Positions 44,482 through 54,091 of a DNA stretch of 64,000 nt are shown one piece after another (positions within the stretch are counted from its first letter, which is position 1; every line of letters starts with the position of its first letter). The stretch comes from Arachidicoccus ginsenosidivorans (GTDB taxonomy: Bacteria > Bacteroidota > Bacteroidia > Chitinophagales > Chitinophagaceae). The notes beneath the pieces were generated by a model. That model worked only from the letters and a program-made list of their open reading frames with translations. It did no database searches and was not told the origin of the DNA. The position numbers and the translations under genes are program-made. Where the stretch lies: assembly GCF_007971385.1 (NCBI RefSeq), contig NZ_CP042434.1, forward strand, positions 744,001 to 808,000, read 5' to 3'.

Positions 44482-47400
44482 TTATTGAACACCAGCGCCA
44501 GCTTCAGCTCCAGTTTTAGTACCTCGCGCGGAGCCAAAAATAAAATACAGGGTTAAAGGTTTGGCATAATCCATGGACTTGCCATAATCATAATACATAT
44601 TTTTTCTGCCAGATGGGCCCATATTTTCTGCCACCTGCGATTTAGTGCCTATCGGGTCTATCGCATGCATAAAAGAGATCTCTCCTGTTGGAAATTTGGG
44701 GGCCGTATTGTAGGGCTTTTTAGGAGACTCGGGGTATATAACCTTAAAAACACATCTTCAGAACCACACAGCACGGTTATAGGCATTACTTTAGTTTGCA
44801 ATTGCATCCAATACAGATTTGCAAAATATCCTTTAAATTCAGGATAGACCATGCTGGGCACATTCTCTCCTGTGATGGTATTGTTATATGCATTTTCCCA
44901 ATTACCTAGTTTTACGCCTTCCATTCTGTTTTTCCAGACGCGGTAAGGACCGGCTCCCATACGTCTGACACCTGTTACCAAATTCTCTGGAAAATTAAAA
45001 CTAAGCCCCATAAAATCATAGTCGTATTGATGTGGAAAATAACCAGCCTCCATTTTTAGTACACCATCCGGATAAATGGTCCATATTAGTTTTTGCAGAT
45101 CGCTTTTCTTTTCAAAAACGGCCTCCAGAACAATAGAATCCTGCTTATTTTGTAAGGTGAAACTTTTTACCATCGCCTGACCATCGCAAAGAACCGGGCC
45201 GTTATTAAAAGGTATTTCCCGGCCATTTTTTTGAACTTGCTCCAGCACCCCTGTCTTTGCATTAAACCGGTAGCTAAATGAATGTAAGCCACCCGTTACT
45301 TCATAATGATCCGGCGTTTGCGCAATATGCCACTTACGATCAGTATTCACTACTTTTTGCGGGAGTTGCAGCGCTTTCAACAGACTTTTTGTCTTTACTG
45401 CAGGATCTTTGATGGGATAGGTTTTTATGTCAACAACATGGCCTGTTTGATCCTGGATGGTCAATCTAAGATAATCCGCCTTTTCAAAATTTGCAGGCAA
45501 CGTGAGTTGTAACGTTCCCCATTTATGGGGCGCAACATCTGGCACACCCGAACCAGTCACAAGACCGCTGTCCAGCACGGTGGCCGTGGAGCTGAGTGCA
45601 TTATAGGCGGTTGACAAATGATTATAGGCTGCGCCTGAAGGACTAATGGAGGGAGCTCCTCCTTCCATTAATGCCCACTGGTAACGCAACGAATTTAAAT
45701 TGGTGAAGTTATAACGGTTTTCAACCCTAAATTTACCATCAAAAGCCGGTGTAATCTCTCTATGTTCAATAAATACCGGTGACCAGATGTCTTTAATCGC
45801 ATAATAACTACCTTCTTTTTCATGATAGGGGCCGACGATGCCGTCTGGCCCGTGATCACCGTCAGCGTCCAACTTACCGTCTTTGTCCGTGCGAACAACA
45901 GCCTCATCGGCAAAGACCCACAGAAAGCCACCGGCAGAAAGTGGATTTTGCCACATTTCGCGCCAATAATCGCCCAGACCTGCACCAAGTCCGCCATCAT
46001 AGAGTCCATGTAAAAACTCTGTAGGGAAGGTAATTTCATGGCCGTGGAGATGCGTACCATTCCATAATCATAATTAATATAATGCTGCGTATCCATATGG
46101 CCAAATATGGCCCATGGATGAATGAGTGGTCGTTTTTGCAGATCATAAATATCAAAAAGCGAATCCAGATCAAAATTAAAGCCGCCTTCATTGCCGTTAT
46201 CCCACATCACGATACTGGGATGGTTTTCATCACGGATAATCATCTCTGCTACCAATTTAGACCCCACCTGCGTATCATAATGATGGTGCCAACCGGTTAA
46301 TTCATCCAACACAAAAAGGCCCAGTGAATCACAGGCGTCCAGAAAATGCTCATCTGGCGGGTAATGAGACATACGTACGGCGTTCATATTCATATCCTTT
46401 AACATAAGTACATCCTGAATGCTTAGCCTTTTACTAGTGGTTCTACCTGTACTTGGCCAAAAGCTGTGGTGATTCACACCCTTGAATTTTATTTTTACCC
46501 CATTGACATAAATACCATCTCTGGGTCTGACTTCCACCGTCCTAAAACCAATTTTCTTTTCCAGCGCATGTATCAGTTTTCCATTTTCCCACAACTGAAA
46601 ACGCATTTTATACATGTGAGGTGTTTCAGGCGTCCAGGGTTTGACCTGTTCTTTATTATATTGTCCTTGCAGTTCAAAAGTCAGTTGACCCTGGCTTGCT
46701 GCGTCGGCCTGGATAACTGCCTGTGGACGGTTATCCATTTGACTTAATTTACCCGTAATGAGCGGCCCTATCTTAGTACCTTTACTATCCGTTAGCTGCG
46801 CCCGCACCTGGTAGCGGCTATTATCCGCACCTTCTATTTTCGCAGGTAGATTAATATGTAAAAGCGCATTTAAATGGCCATCTCCTTTTGCGTCCACACT
46901 GACGCGGTTTATAAATGCCGGGGGCATTGCCTCCAGATAAACAGGTCTGAAAATACCGCCAAATATCCAAAAATCGCCTTTCCGCTCCGCACTGTTCACG
47001 GAAGCGTTGGCTGAATTTTTCGACACGGTTACTTCCAATTGATTTTGTTTGCCATACCGTAATAATTTTGAAATATCATAGCGAAAAGTATAGAAAGCAC
47101 CCTGATGAACCGGACCAGCCACCTTGCCATTAACTTTCACGGCAGCATCTGTCATTACACCGTCAAACACAATATGCACCACCTTACCTTTCCAATCAGC
47201 AGGCACTTGAAAATTATGGCGGTAAATACCTTTTTCATTGATCCGCAGGCTGTCCTTATCCAGGCCATAGTTATAGCCTCCAAAGCCTTGAAGTTCCCAA
47301 TTGGATGGAACGGCAATCGTTGTCCACTTACCGCTGTTTTTGCCTGCCGTACAGTAAAAATCCCAGGGCACCGTATGATCACTGCCCGTACCAGAAAGCA

Positions 47401-47533
47401 GTTGTATGGCTGTTTCAGCCTCATTTAAAGCCTTTGGCCTTTTTGACGTCTCGGGCTGCGCATTTGCAACGCACAATATCTGTACGAGTAGTGCTATGGC
47501 GATAATGAACCTATCAATTAATCTTTTGTACAT
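44482..47533 (-). CDS. GH2 beta-galactosidase, two frameshifts
   Basis: Three frames form a 1017-residue exported GH2 enzyme (signal ending CVANAQ). The N-terminal domain is VPSNWELQGFGGYNYG; the barrel has the acid/base Glu in MWDNGNEGGFN and, after the first break, a candidate nucleophile in GGFLWVFADEAVVR. The C-terminal chain is LGLSFNFPENLVTGVRRMGA. Frame is restored by one base near 46024-46030, giving KLPFPTEFLHGLYDGGLGAG, and one in the G4 run at 44731-44734, giving TPESPKKPYNTAPKF and then FMHAIDPIGTKS. It lies between a GH78 gene and the sialate O-acetylesterase-like gene. The first break is not in a long homopolymer. Confidence 0.85.
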
Positions 47534-47564
47534 TATTTGTTTATTTCCTTAAATACAATCCGGT

Positions 47565-49112
47565 TTATTGTAATAGAATATGCCGATGCTTATAGGGATT
47601 ATCCGTTCTAAAAGCCATGGCCGGAAACCCGGCCTTATTATAAAAATTAGGTTGGGCCGATTCTGTCCACGCAAACCTCGCCGCTACGGGTCGAGCAACG
47701 TCTTTGCTCGTAAGTTCAATATGATCTCCTTGTATGATCGCTTTGGCTGGATAATATTTTCCATCCGGTCCCGATAATTCAAAATAAGTCAGCGGCTTGC
47801 CATCCTTGGAAACGAGTCCGCCATCTCTATTTGTAAAATACAGTTCCATTTTACCCGCCGCAGTCACACTTCTGACATAGGTTGGTCCGCTATAAGCAAT
47901 GGACCTGCCATATGTTTTGGCCAGCGCAATTGCAGCCAGCCTTTCGCCCACGACCCATTTACCGGGAGGATGAATATTGTTTAAGTTATCTGGCAGATCG
48001 GTGGATACCGTCATACCTGTATGAGGGATTTGCAGACAGAGCGCCTGCGCTTCCCAGAATTTAGGTAAGGTATAAATATCTAGCGGATAATCTCCTTTGT
48101 TTTTTGCGTAATAGAATGGGGCAATCTGGACATAGTAAAAAGGTAGCGTGCTATCTCCCCACTGCGTGCGCCACTGGTCAATCAGGGCCTGCATTTTATA
48201 GGCATATTGCAGGGAATCATTCATAAAACAATTGGTTTCTCCCTGATACCACAAAAACCCTCTGATGGTAAAAGGTGCCAGCGGCCTGACCAGGGTCGGA
48301 TAGAACTTGCCTGGTTTACTATAATCAAAATACAAGGCATCACTTGCCGGGTCAATGGCTGTTATCTTTCCAGCCAGCCAAGGCTCAATGGCACTTCCGG
48401 GAATGGCATTGGCAATCATGCCAATCGGCACATGAAGTGTTTTATAGAGTTTTCTTGCAAAAAAATAAGCGGCCGCTGAAAACTGGCGCAAAGCACTATC
48501 CTTTGCAACGGACCAACCTTCGTGGTCGGGATGCACTTTAGCCATCGGCTTTCGTAAACCCAAAAAGATTCTGATCTGATCGTTATTGGCATATTGCAGT
48601 TCATCCACCGGTGAGTGATTAAATCCCTTAGGTATCGCGACGGATGCTACCTTACTGTTTTTACGCATGGTATATTCCATATTGGATTGACCGGAGCATA
48701 ACCAAACCTCTCCTGTAAGAATATGATGCAGCACAATCGTATTCGATCCAGCGATCACCATATCGGCGTCCTTGCTGCTGGCATGCATGGGTGGAAGACT
48801 AACTAACCAATGCCCGTCCGCGTCTGTTATCGTTTTTACCGAGTGACCTCTGAAACGAACTGTCACCTCTTCCATGGGCGCAGCGCTACCCCAAATATGC
48901 ACCGGTTTATCTCTTTGCAATACCATATTATGGCCTATAACCTGCGGCAAAGTCACGGTTGCCCGGGCATTTTTTGCAAGACCAGTGAGGACAGAAAGAA
49001 AAAGTACAAAAAGCAGCCCAGTTGGCTTAAAGCAGGGCATGCCCAATTTAAAATACCGTTTGGTTAAGTCGTGCATCACATGTACCTCTATATTTTTACA
49101 ATTATTTTCCAT
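47565..49112 (-). CDS. Sialate O-acetylesterase-like SGNH esterase
   Basis: An intact 515-residue exported protein. The signal segment (LLFVLFLSVLTGLAKNARA) follows a long basic start, and translation may begin at an internal ATG. The SASA family pattern includes GHNMVLQRDKPVHIWGSA, the nucleophile Ser block CSGQSNMEY and the C-terminal NIHPPGKWVVGERLA containing the catalytic His. Such enzymes remove O-acetyl groups from sugars. In pectin loci they deacetylate rhamnogalacturonan or its oligosaccharides. It lies 31 bases downstream-side of the GH2 gene and 5 bases from the propeller gene at 49118, so it is in one operon. Confidence 0.88.
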   Translation of the reverse strand: MENNCKNIEVHVMHDLTKRYFKLGMPCFKPTGLLFVLFLSVLTGLAKNARATVTLPQVIGHNMVLQRDKPVHIWGSAAPMEEVTVRFRGHSVKTITDADGHWLVSLPPMHASSKDADMVIAGSNTIVLHHILTGEVWLCSGQSNMEYTMRKNSKVASVAIPKGFNHSPVDELQYANNDQIRIFLGLRKPMAKVHPDHEGWSVAKDSALRQFSAAAYFFARKLYKTLHVPIGMIANAIPGSAIEPWLAGKITAIDPASDALYFDYSKPGKFYPTLVRPLAPFTIRGFLWYQGETNCFMNDSLQYAYKMQALIDQWRTQWGDSTLPFYYVQIAPFYYAKNKGDYPLDIYTLPKFWEAQALCLQIPHTGMTVSTDLPDNLNNIHPPGKWVVGERLAAIALAKTYGRSIAYSGPTYVRSVTAAGKMELYFTNRDGGLVSKDGKPLTYFELSGPDGKYYPAKAIIQGDHIELTSKDVARPVAARFAWTESAQPNFYNKAGFPAMAFRTDNPYKHRHILLQ

Positions 49113-49117
49113 GCTGC

Positions 49118-50974
49118 TTACTGTTTCTGGCTGGTTTTAAGTGAGGTGATATAATAGGTAGCCTCTGAATCTATTTTCTCTGCATCAGGTAAATCATCCA
49201 TGGGGTCCGTGGGGGTATCGGCGTTGGGAAAACGTCTGACCCCACCTGTCCTAAAAACAATCCGGCTGATCTCGTGCACAGGCTGAAAAAATAAATTTCG
49301 CATTTTTTCTTCCCCATTAATGCTTACCGTATAAAAACGGGTAGTTGTATTTAGCGATACTTTAATATGATAGGTTTTGCCAGCCTCATAGTGAAAAATA
49401 TCCTTATTACGATATCCAGCCTTGGCATAAAACATCCCCAAACTATCAAAGCTTAACCTTATGGCTGCAGCCCCGACTTTATTTTGAAATTCAATATCCA
49501 GATGCCCGTGGTCATTTTGTGCGGGCGTCAAAGTAAAAGCAGCCGTAAGCACAGAACCAGAAGGAATTAGTCTGGTTGCTTTTGCATAATCAAAAGGGTC
49601 TTTATCTTTTAAAGTAAGTGCCTTCACACCTGATTTCATTTTTGTAATACGAACAGGAGCCATCAGTGGACTGAAGTAATTCCAGTCTTTTAATTCTTTG
49701 CCATCTGGCATATCATTAAAGACATCATTTGCCGGGGTGGTCACCTGATCTGTGACCGGCACGGGAATATCTGCCACCCAGATATCCTCTTTATTCATAC
49801 TATAAGTTACCCATAGATTATTATCCGGCACCTTGCCATTGCCTTCTACAATTCCTCTGGTATACTGAGGACCATAGGATTTATAAGCACCACCATAACG
49901 CATGGAAGTGATTTCCCCGTTTACCAATAATAAATTCGTATAATTGAGTCCATCCTTACTGGTAGAGATGGCCAGTGGCCACCTAAATTCCGAAGGATTG
50001 TACACAGTTGCATATTTTCCATCACTGGTGCGTTGTCCCCAAATTTTAGCGTTAGCATTGACAAAACCAGGGGCCCTGACCGCATTTTCAGGCCAGCTGC
50101 GTCCACCATCGCTACTAATAGCGGTGAGTGCATATTTCCAAAGACCGACCACCCGGCCATCAGGCAGGTGGTAAAAATTAAACGCCTTATAGTTTTTCTG
50201 CAATGGGATGAGTGGATCCTTCCGATACGATTCCTCCTCCCATTGCATCATCATTAACGGATCTGCCATCAACTCATCACAGCCTTTTACAAATCCTTTA
50301 TCCTTGCTTTGTTTATAAAATGGATAGGCGGTATTTTCAGGTGTCCAGCCCGGATTATAATGAATAAAATAAATGGGTCCCCAGGAACCATCCTTATAGA
50401 TTTCTCTGACAACCCTGCCGATACCTTTGCCATCATTAGGATCATCATGCGCATGCAGGACAATACCATAAAAGCCCAGTACAAATAGTCGCCCTGATTT
50501 GGTTACATAAAAACCCATCCGCTGATGCATTACGGCGTCCAAATGATTTGCAACACCTTCTACACCAGGCTTTGTCGTCCCGTCAGGGATTTTATAGATG
50601 GGGAAAACCACCTTGGGTTGGCTCCAGTCTTTACCATCTTTAGAGTGTAACAGCAATGTCTGCCCTGGCGGGACACTCTCTCCCACCTTATCACTGAGAT
50701 ATTCAACATAGAACAGATTATTCCAATAGGCCAGCATCGGCTGGTGATTATAAGTCCAGCCATAGCCTTCCGCTAGCTCAGGATGCTGGCGGTTGGCCCG
50801 AAATATCTGCTGATTATGTACACCGACGGCCATAGGCAACCGACCATCATGATAATCTACATTTACCTGCCTTGTGCCAGTGTAATGCACGGTATCTTGT
50901 GCCTGAACGCTGGACTGCGTCATAAGTCCTATGGATAATACCAGGCTGGTTATATATATTCTTGTTTGCTTCAT
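49118..50974 (-). CDS. Sialidase-like beta-propeller with C-terminal concanavalin-like domain
   Basis: An intact 618-residue exported protein (signal ending SVQAQD). Asp-box-like blades HSKDGKDWSQPKVVFP and SSDGGRSWPENA indicate a sialidase-type propeller in residues ~40-410. Residues ~430-610 look like a jelly-roll sugar-binding module (LDIEFQNKVGAAAIRLSFDS, TYHIKVSLNTTTRFYTVSIN). The family is common in Bacteroidota pectin or ulvan loci, often labelled exo-alpha-sialidase or BNR protein, without a firm activity. No clear RIP or arginine triad can be assigned, so sialidase activity itself is doubtful. It probably cleaves an uncommon acidic sugar. Confidence 0.65.
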   Translation of the reverse strand: MKQTRIYITSLVLSIGLMTQSSVQAQDTVHYTGTRQVNVDYHDGRLPMAVGVHNQQIFRANRQHPELAEGYGWTYNHQPMLAYWNNLFYVEYLSDKVGESVPPGQTLLLHSKDGKDWSQPKVVFPIYKIPDGTTKPGVEGVANHLDAVMHQRMGFYVTKSGRLFVLGFYGIVLHAHDDPNDGKGIGRVVREIYKDGSWGPIYFIHYNPGWTPENTAYPFYKQSKDKGFVKGCDELMADPLMMMQWEEESYRKDPLIPLQKNYKAFNFYHLPDGRVVGLWKYALTAISSDGGRSWPENAVRAPGFVNANAKIWGQRTSDGKYATVYNPSEFRWPLAISTSKDGLNYTNLLLVNGEITSMRYGGAYKSYGPQYTRGIVEGNGKVPDNNLWVTYSMNKEDIWVADIPVPVTDQVTTPANDVFNDMPDGKELKDWNYFSPLMAPVRITKMKSGVKALTLKDKDPFDYAKATRLIPSGSVLTAAFTLTPAQNDHGHLDIEFQNKVGAAAIRLSFDSLGMFYAKAGYRNKDIFHYEAGKTYHIKVSLNTTTRFYTVSINGEEKMRNLFFQPVHEISRIVFRTGGVRRFPNADTPTDPMDDLPDAEKIDSEATYYITSLKTSQKQ

Positions 50975-51037
50975 GATGCATCTGCTTGCTTAAAAATCAC
51001 TAATTCTTTATTTACTTTTCTATATTTTTCTTTCCTT

Positions 51038-51067
51038 TACTTTTCTGATCTATACTTTTCTGATCTA
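51038..51067. repeat. 15-bp perfect tandem duplication
   Basis: TACTTTTCTGATCTA occurs twice back to back in the T-rich gap between the propeller gene and the GH43-like gene. It could be replication slippage. Confidence 0.7.
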
Positions 51068-51068
51068 T

Positions 51069-52085
51069 TTAATCTCGTTTACTTTTTGTTGCGACCTGCA
51101 ATGATTTTAAAAATTTCCGGGAGACTGGTACGATCGTACCGTGCTTATGCCCTTGAGGTATATAAATCTTGTTAGTAATATTTTCAAAGTGTTTAAAATC
51201 TTTGGTACTGACAGCACCAAACCTTCCTTTTCTATACCAATCGTAATAAATAAGGCACTTTCCATGAATTTTCAAGGTAGAAGGCCCTTCACTAAATGCG
51301 GGGGTAACAGCTGCAGAGCTTGTAGTAAAAGGACCAAGTGCACTGCTACCAAAAGATACTTTGATATCTCTTTCATGTCTGGTATTATCTTTGAAAACTA
51401 AGACAAAATCAGATTTACCCAGTTGAACCAAAGTTGCATCTATGCTACTAAACCCTGGATCATAATATAGTTTCGGGGAACTAAAATGTTCAAAATCTTT
51501 GGTAATGGTATAATATAGCCTGTGGTTATTATCCTCATCTTCAATACCTTTAGGAAACTTAAAAGGAATGGTAGAGGCCCAGACAATCAAAAAATCATTT
51601 TTATCCTTTCTGTAGAATAGCTCCGGTGCCCAGACATTCACCGTCCCCTTTTGATCCCGCATCACATCCACCACTTTTTGTTTTGACCAATGTATCAAAT
51701 CTTTGGAACTGGCATAACCAAAACCTTTATTACCCTTCCAGGCCAGGGTCCAGACCAAATGAAACACACCGTCCGGCCCCTGAACCATGGAAGGATCTCG
51801 CATAATCTTGTCACTACCTGCTTCAGGGCGTAAAAAGATGCCCGGAAGACTGTCCCAGTGGTAGCCATCCATGCTATATAGTAGTCTCAATCCCTGACTG
51901 GCCGGTTCATGAAATGAGGTATACAAAAATGCGCTGCGCTGACAACCCGTACCACAAAGTAAGACCAGACATAACGAAAACAGGATAACCCGGCTTTGCG
52001 GCCGGGTAAGATGGGAAAAGCTCCCGGCCTTACTCCCAGTTTTAGCCGTGGTCAAAAAGCGATAAAAACTGTGAATTTGCTGCAT
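51069..52085 (-). CDS. GH43-like beta-propeller glycosidase
   Basis: An intact 338-residue protein with a possible lipoprotein signal (LLCGTGC). The GH43-type propeller shows the catalytic-base aspartate in MRDPSMVQGPDGVFHLVWTL split as RDPSMV and FHLVW, a glutamate in VWAPELFYRKDKN and an Asp in SSIDATLV. The blade motif YASSKDLIHWSKQK is typical. GH43 enzymes remove arabinofuranose, xylose or galactose. It is the first gene behind a promoter region carrying a palindrome shared with the DUF3826 gene at 61376, and is followed by the propeller gene at 50974. Confidence 0.82.
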   Translation of the reverse strand: MQQIHSFYRFLTTAKTGSKAGSFSHLTRPQSRVILFSLCLVLLCGTGCQRSAFLYTSFHEPASQGLRLLYSMDGYHWDSLPGIFLRPEAGSDKIMRDPSMVQGPDGVFHLVWTLAWKGNKGFGYASSKDLIHWSKQKVVDVMRDQKGTVNVWAPELFYRKDKNDFLIVWASTIPFKFPKGIEDEDNNHRLYYTITKDFEHFSSPKLYYDPGFSSIDATLVQLGKSDFVLVFKDNTRHERDIKVSFGSSALGPFTTSSAAVTPAFSEGPSTLKIHGKCLIYYDWYRKGRFGAVSTKDFKHFENITNKIYIPQGHKHGTIVPVSRKFLKSLQVATKSKRD

Positions 52086-52370
52086 TTTGATTTAATATTC
52101 TACTATAAAATTTATTAGACCCGTTTTTTATTGTGGTGGCAGATTTACGCTCTTTTATAAATTACGCTTCTCTGTCCATGTATTTACCGCTTCTTAAGCG
52201 CTCTGATTGAAAGTAAATCATGATAAAATGCAAAAGAGATCATGATGATTTATTTAATTTACAGCAGGATTAAAAAACAAATCAACGTTCGTGACTTTAT
52301 ATATCAAAAGTACATTTATATATAAATATTTTCTTCCTAATTATTATCATTAAATAGTCAAAAATTGACA
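52086..52370 (-). promoter_or_regulatory. Upstream region of GH43-like gene with -7 box and palindrome
   Basis: The minus strand has TACTTTTG (52305-52312) as a -7 box, and directly upstream TTTATATATAAA-type palindrome at 52316-52327. The same arrangement recurs at 62261-62282. The leader to the start at 52085 would be about 210 bases. No other gene is visible here. Confidence 0.55.
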
Positions 52371-52418
52371 TAAAAAGGGCTATCCGGTCGTAATCAATAC
52401 ATTGGATAGCCCTTTTTA
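52371..52418. terminator. Strong bidirectional terminator after the GH140 gene
   Basis: TAAAAAGGGCTATCC and GGATAGCCCTTTTTA form a perfect 15-bp stem around an 18-base loop, with A and T runs on either side. It ends the GH140 transcript and insulates the next promoter. Confidence 0.88.
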
Positions 52419-52451
52419 TTTTTCGTTACTGAGATGTTTAGAATCAGGTTG

Positions 52452-53978
52452 CTAATCGGCTTTTTCAATAACCAGCACCCAATCATTCCCATGGCCCTTT
52501 TCTAATGGCGGCTGCGCTGCATAAAATGATGCGGCCGCTATTTGCTTTTTATCTGAAACGATTCCTGTTCTAGGATTAAACCAGCTAGTAACAACCGGCG
52601 TTTTGTCTAAATTTAATGGATGCAGATCTATTTTAAAATCACGCCCATTGGGCGTATAAAAAAGGGCATATCCAGGCGCTTTTGTCACTGCTACATAATC
52701 ATATTTCTTCCCCTGATCCGTAACACAAACAGTATCAGGTACTCTGTTTAGGTAATCTTTCCCAAGTAACAGCTTTTTAAGATAGACCAATTGGCCGGCA
52801 GCAGTATCCTTAAGTCCTTCCTGCCAGCTTTTGGTAACACCATATGCGCCTCCAACTCCTTTAGAGGGATCAAAAAACTGCATCACCGCATTGGCCCATA
52901 AGTAAACCCAGCAGCACCAGAAAATACGGACCAATAGGCATATCTTCTGATAGCAGCCGCATCCCATCTGGGCTGCAAGGAATCATGAAGCCCCTCAGGA
53001 ATCCCCTCATAAGAAGGCTCAGCGTCCAGTGTAGGTTTTATAGGTTGTTTGTTATAATCGGCCAGGACGTATTTATAATTATCCTCGCCGTATTGCAGGC
53101 TGCCTGGCCCCCTGTCCTGATCATACCTGCGATGGCCCGACTGGAAACAATTAAAATCCAGCCAGCTGGCTGTTTGGAACCAGGTAGAAGACTGTGTTCT
53201 GCCTCTTGGATGAAAGCTCATTAGCTGAGTAGGATTTTCTGCCTTAATCGTTTTACCGATGGCCTGCCAGATAGCGGTGGAGTCACTACCAGGAATATCC
53301 CCGCCATTTAACCAGACAACGTTTTTTGCGCCATGGTATCTTTTTGCCAGAAACTGTGCAAACTGCGTAGCCTGAGCTATACTGACTTTCCCGGATTTAA
53401 CCACGGAGCCCCAAACGGGCACAAGTGCCACCAGCATATTGTCCCTATCAGCCTTTACAATCAGTGAGTCGAGCCCTTGCCAATAATTAAGCGTATCTGT
53501 TCCCTGATTAAATAGGACAGCCGTATCGGGTTGGCTTAAATCCTTATTTCTTAGTGCATTTATACCATATGCATTTTTTTCATCCAAATCATGAATAACC
53601 ATTACCTGCACAACATTAAATCCTTTGCGGTGTCGGTCATGCAGATAAGTCGTTACTTGGTCCTGCTTTAGTTTGCTGAGTAGCAACCACCCCGTATCCC
53701 CAACCAGAAAAATGGATGCCCATTTTGATCTACAAAATAGCGGTGATTATCCGAAATACGAATTGGAAAGGCGAGATGCGCTGACTTGTTCTCTTCCAGA
53801 CTTGCTGCGCCTGATTTTTGTTTGTCTGCCCCGAGTGGCAGCTCGTTGCAAGGATTGTCAATATCATTAACGTAAATAACCCGCTGCATAGCGCCATCGA
53901 TAAATGATGTTGCTTTTTAGCCTTAAAATCAAAATCAGTAGCTGCGTTCTTTTTACGATTCAACCTATTTAATAGCAT
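52452..53978 (-). CDS. GH140-like apiosidase (DUF4038), lipoprotein, three frameshifts
   Basis: Four frame segments make one 509-residue protein. The lipoprotein signal ends LATSC; translation could also start at the ATG at 53897. The DUF4038/GH140 opening is SDNHRYFVDQNGHPFFWLGD, then TYLHDRHRKGFNVVQVMV, barrel motifs VVWLNGGDIPG and PTLDAEPSYEG, and a C-terminal GH140-type domain (GYALFYTPNGRDFKIDL, NPRTGIV). Repairs: one base each in C4 at 53829-53832, C4 at 53698-53701 (LGDTGWLLLSKL) and C3 at 52895-52897 (TYGANAVMQFFDP). The characterised relative is the rhamnogalacturonan II apiosidase of B. thetaiotaomicron, which frees side chains from the backbone. Confidence 0.85.
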
Positions 53979-54091
53979 ATAATTTTAATGAATATGATAA
54001 AATTAAAATTGTAAACATCTAAACCGTTTATCAGCAATTTTAGTTGTTGCTGGCGTTCCAGCCATTTATTTAATCTAACTTCATAATTAAT

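Noticed and set aside
52452-53978. Several small separate genes in place of the apiosidase
   Set aside because: The four frames join without loss into one GH140-like protein with a lipoprotein signal after three single-base repairs.
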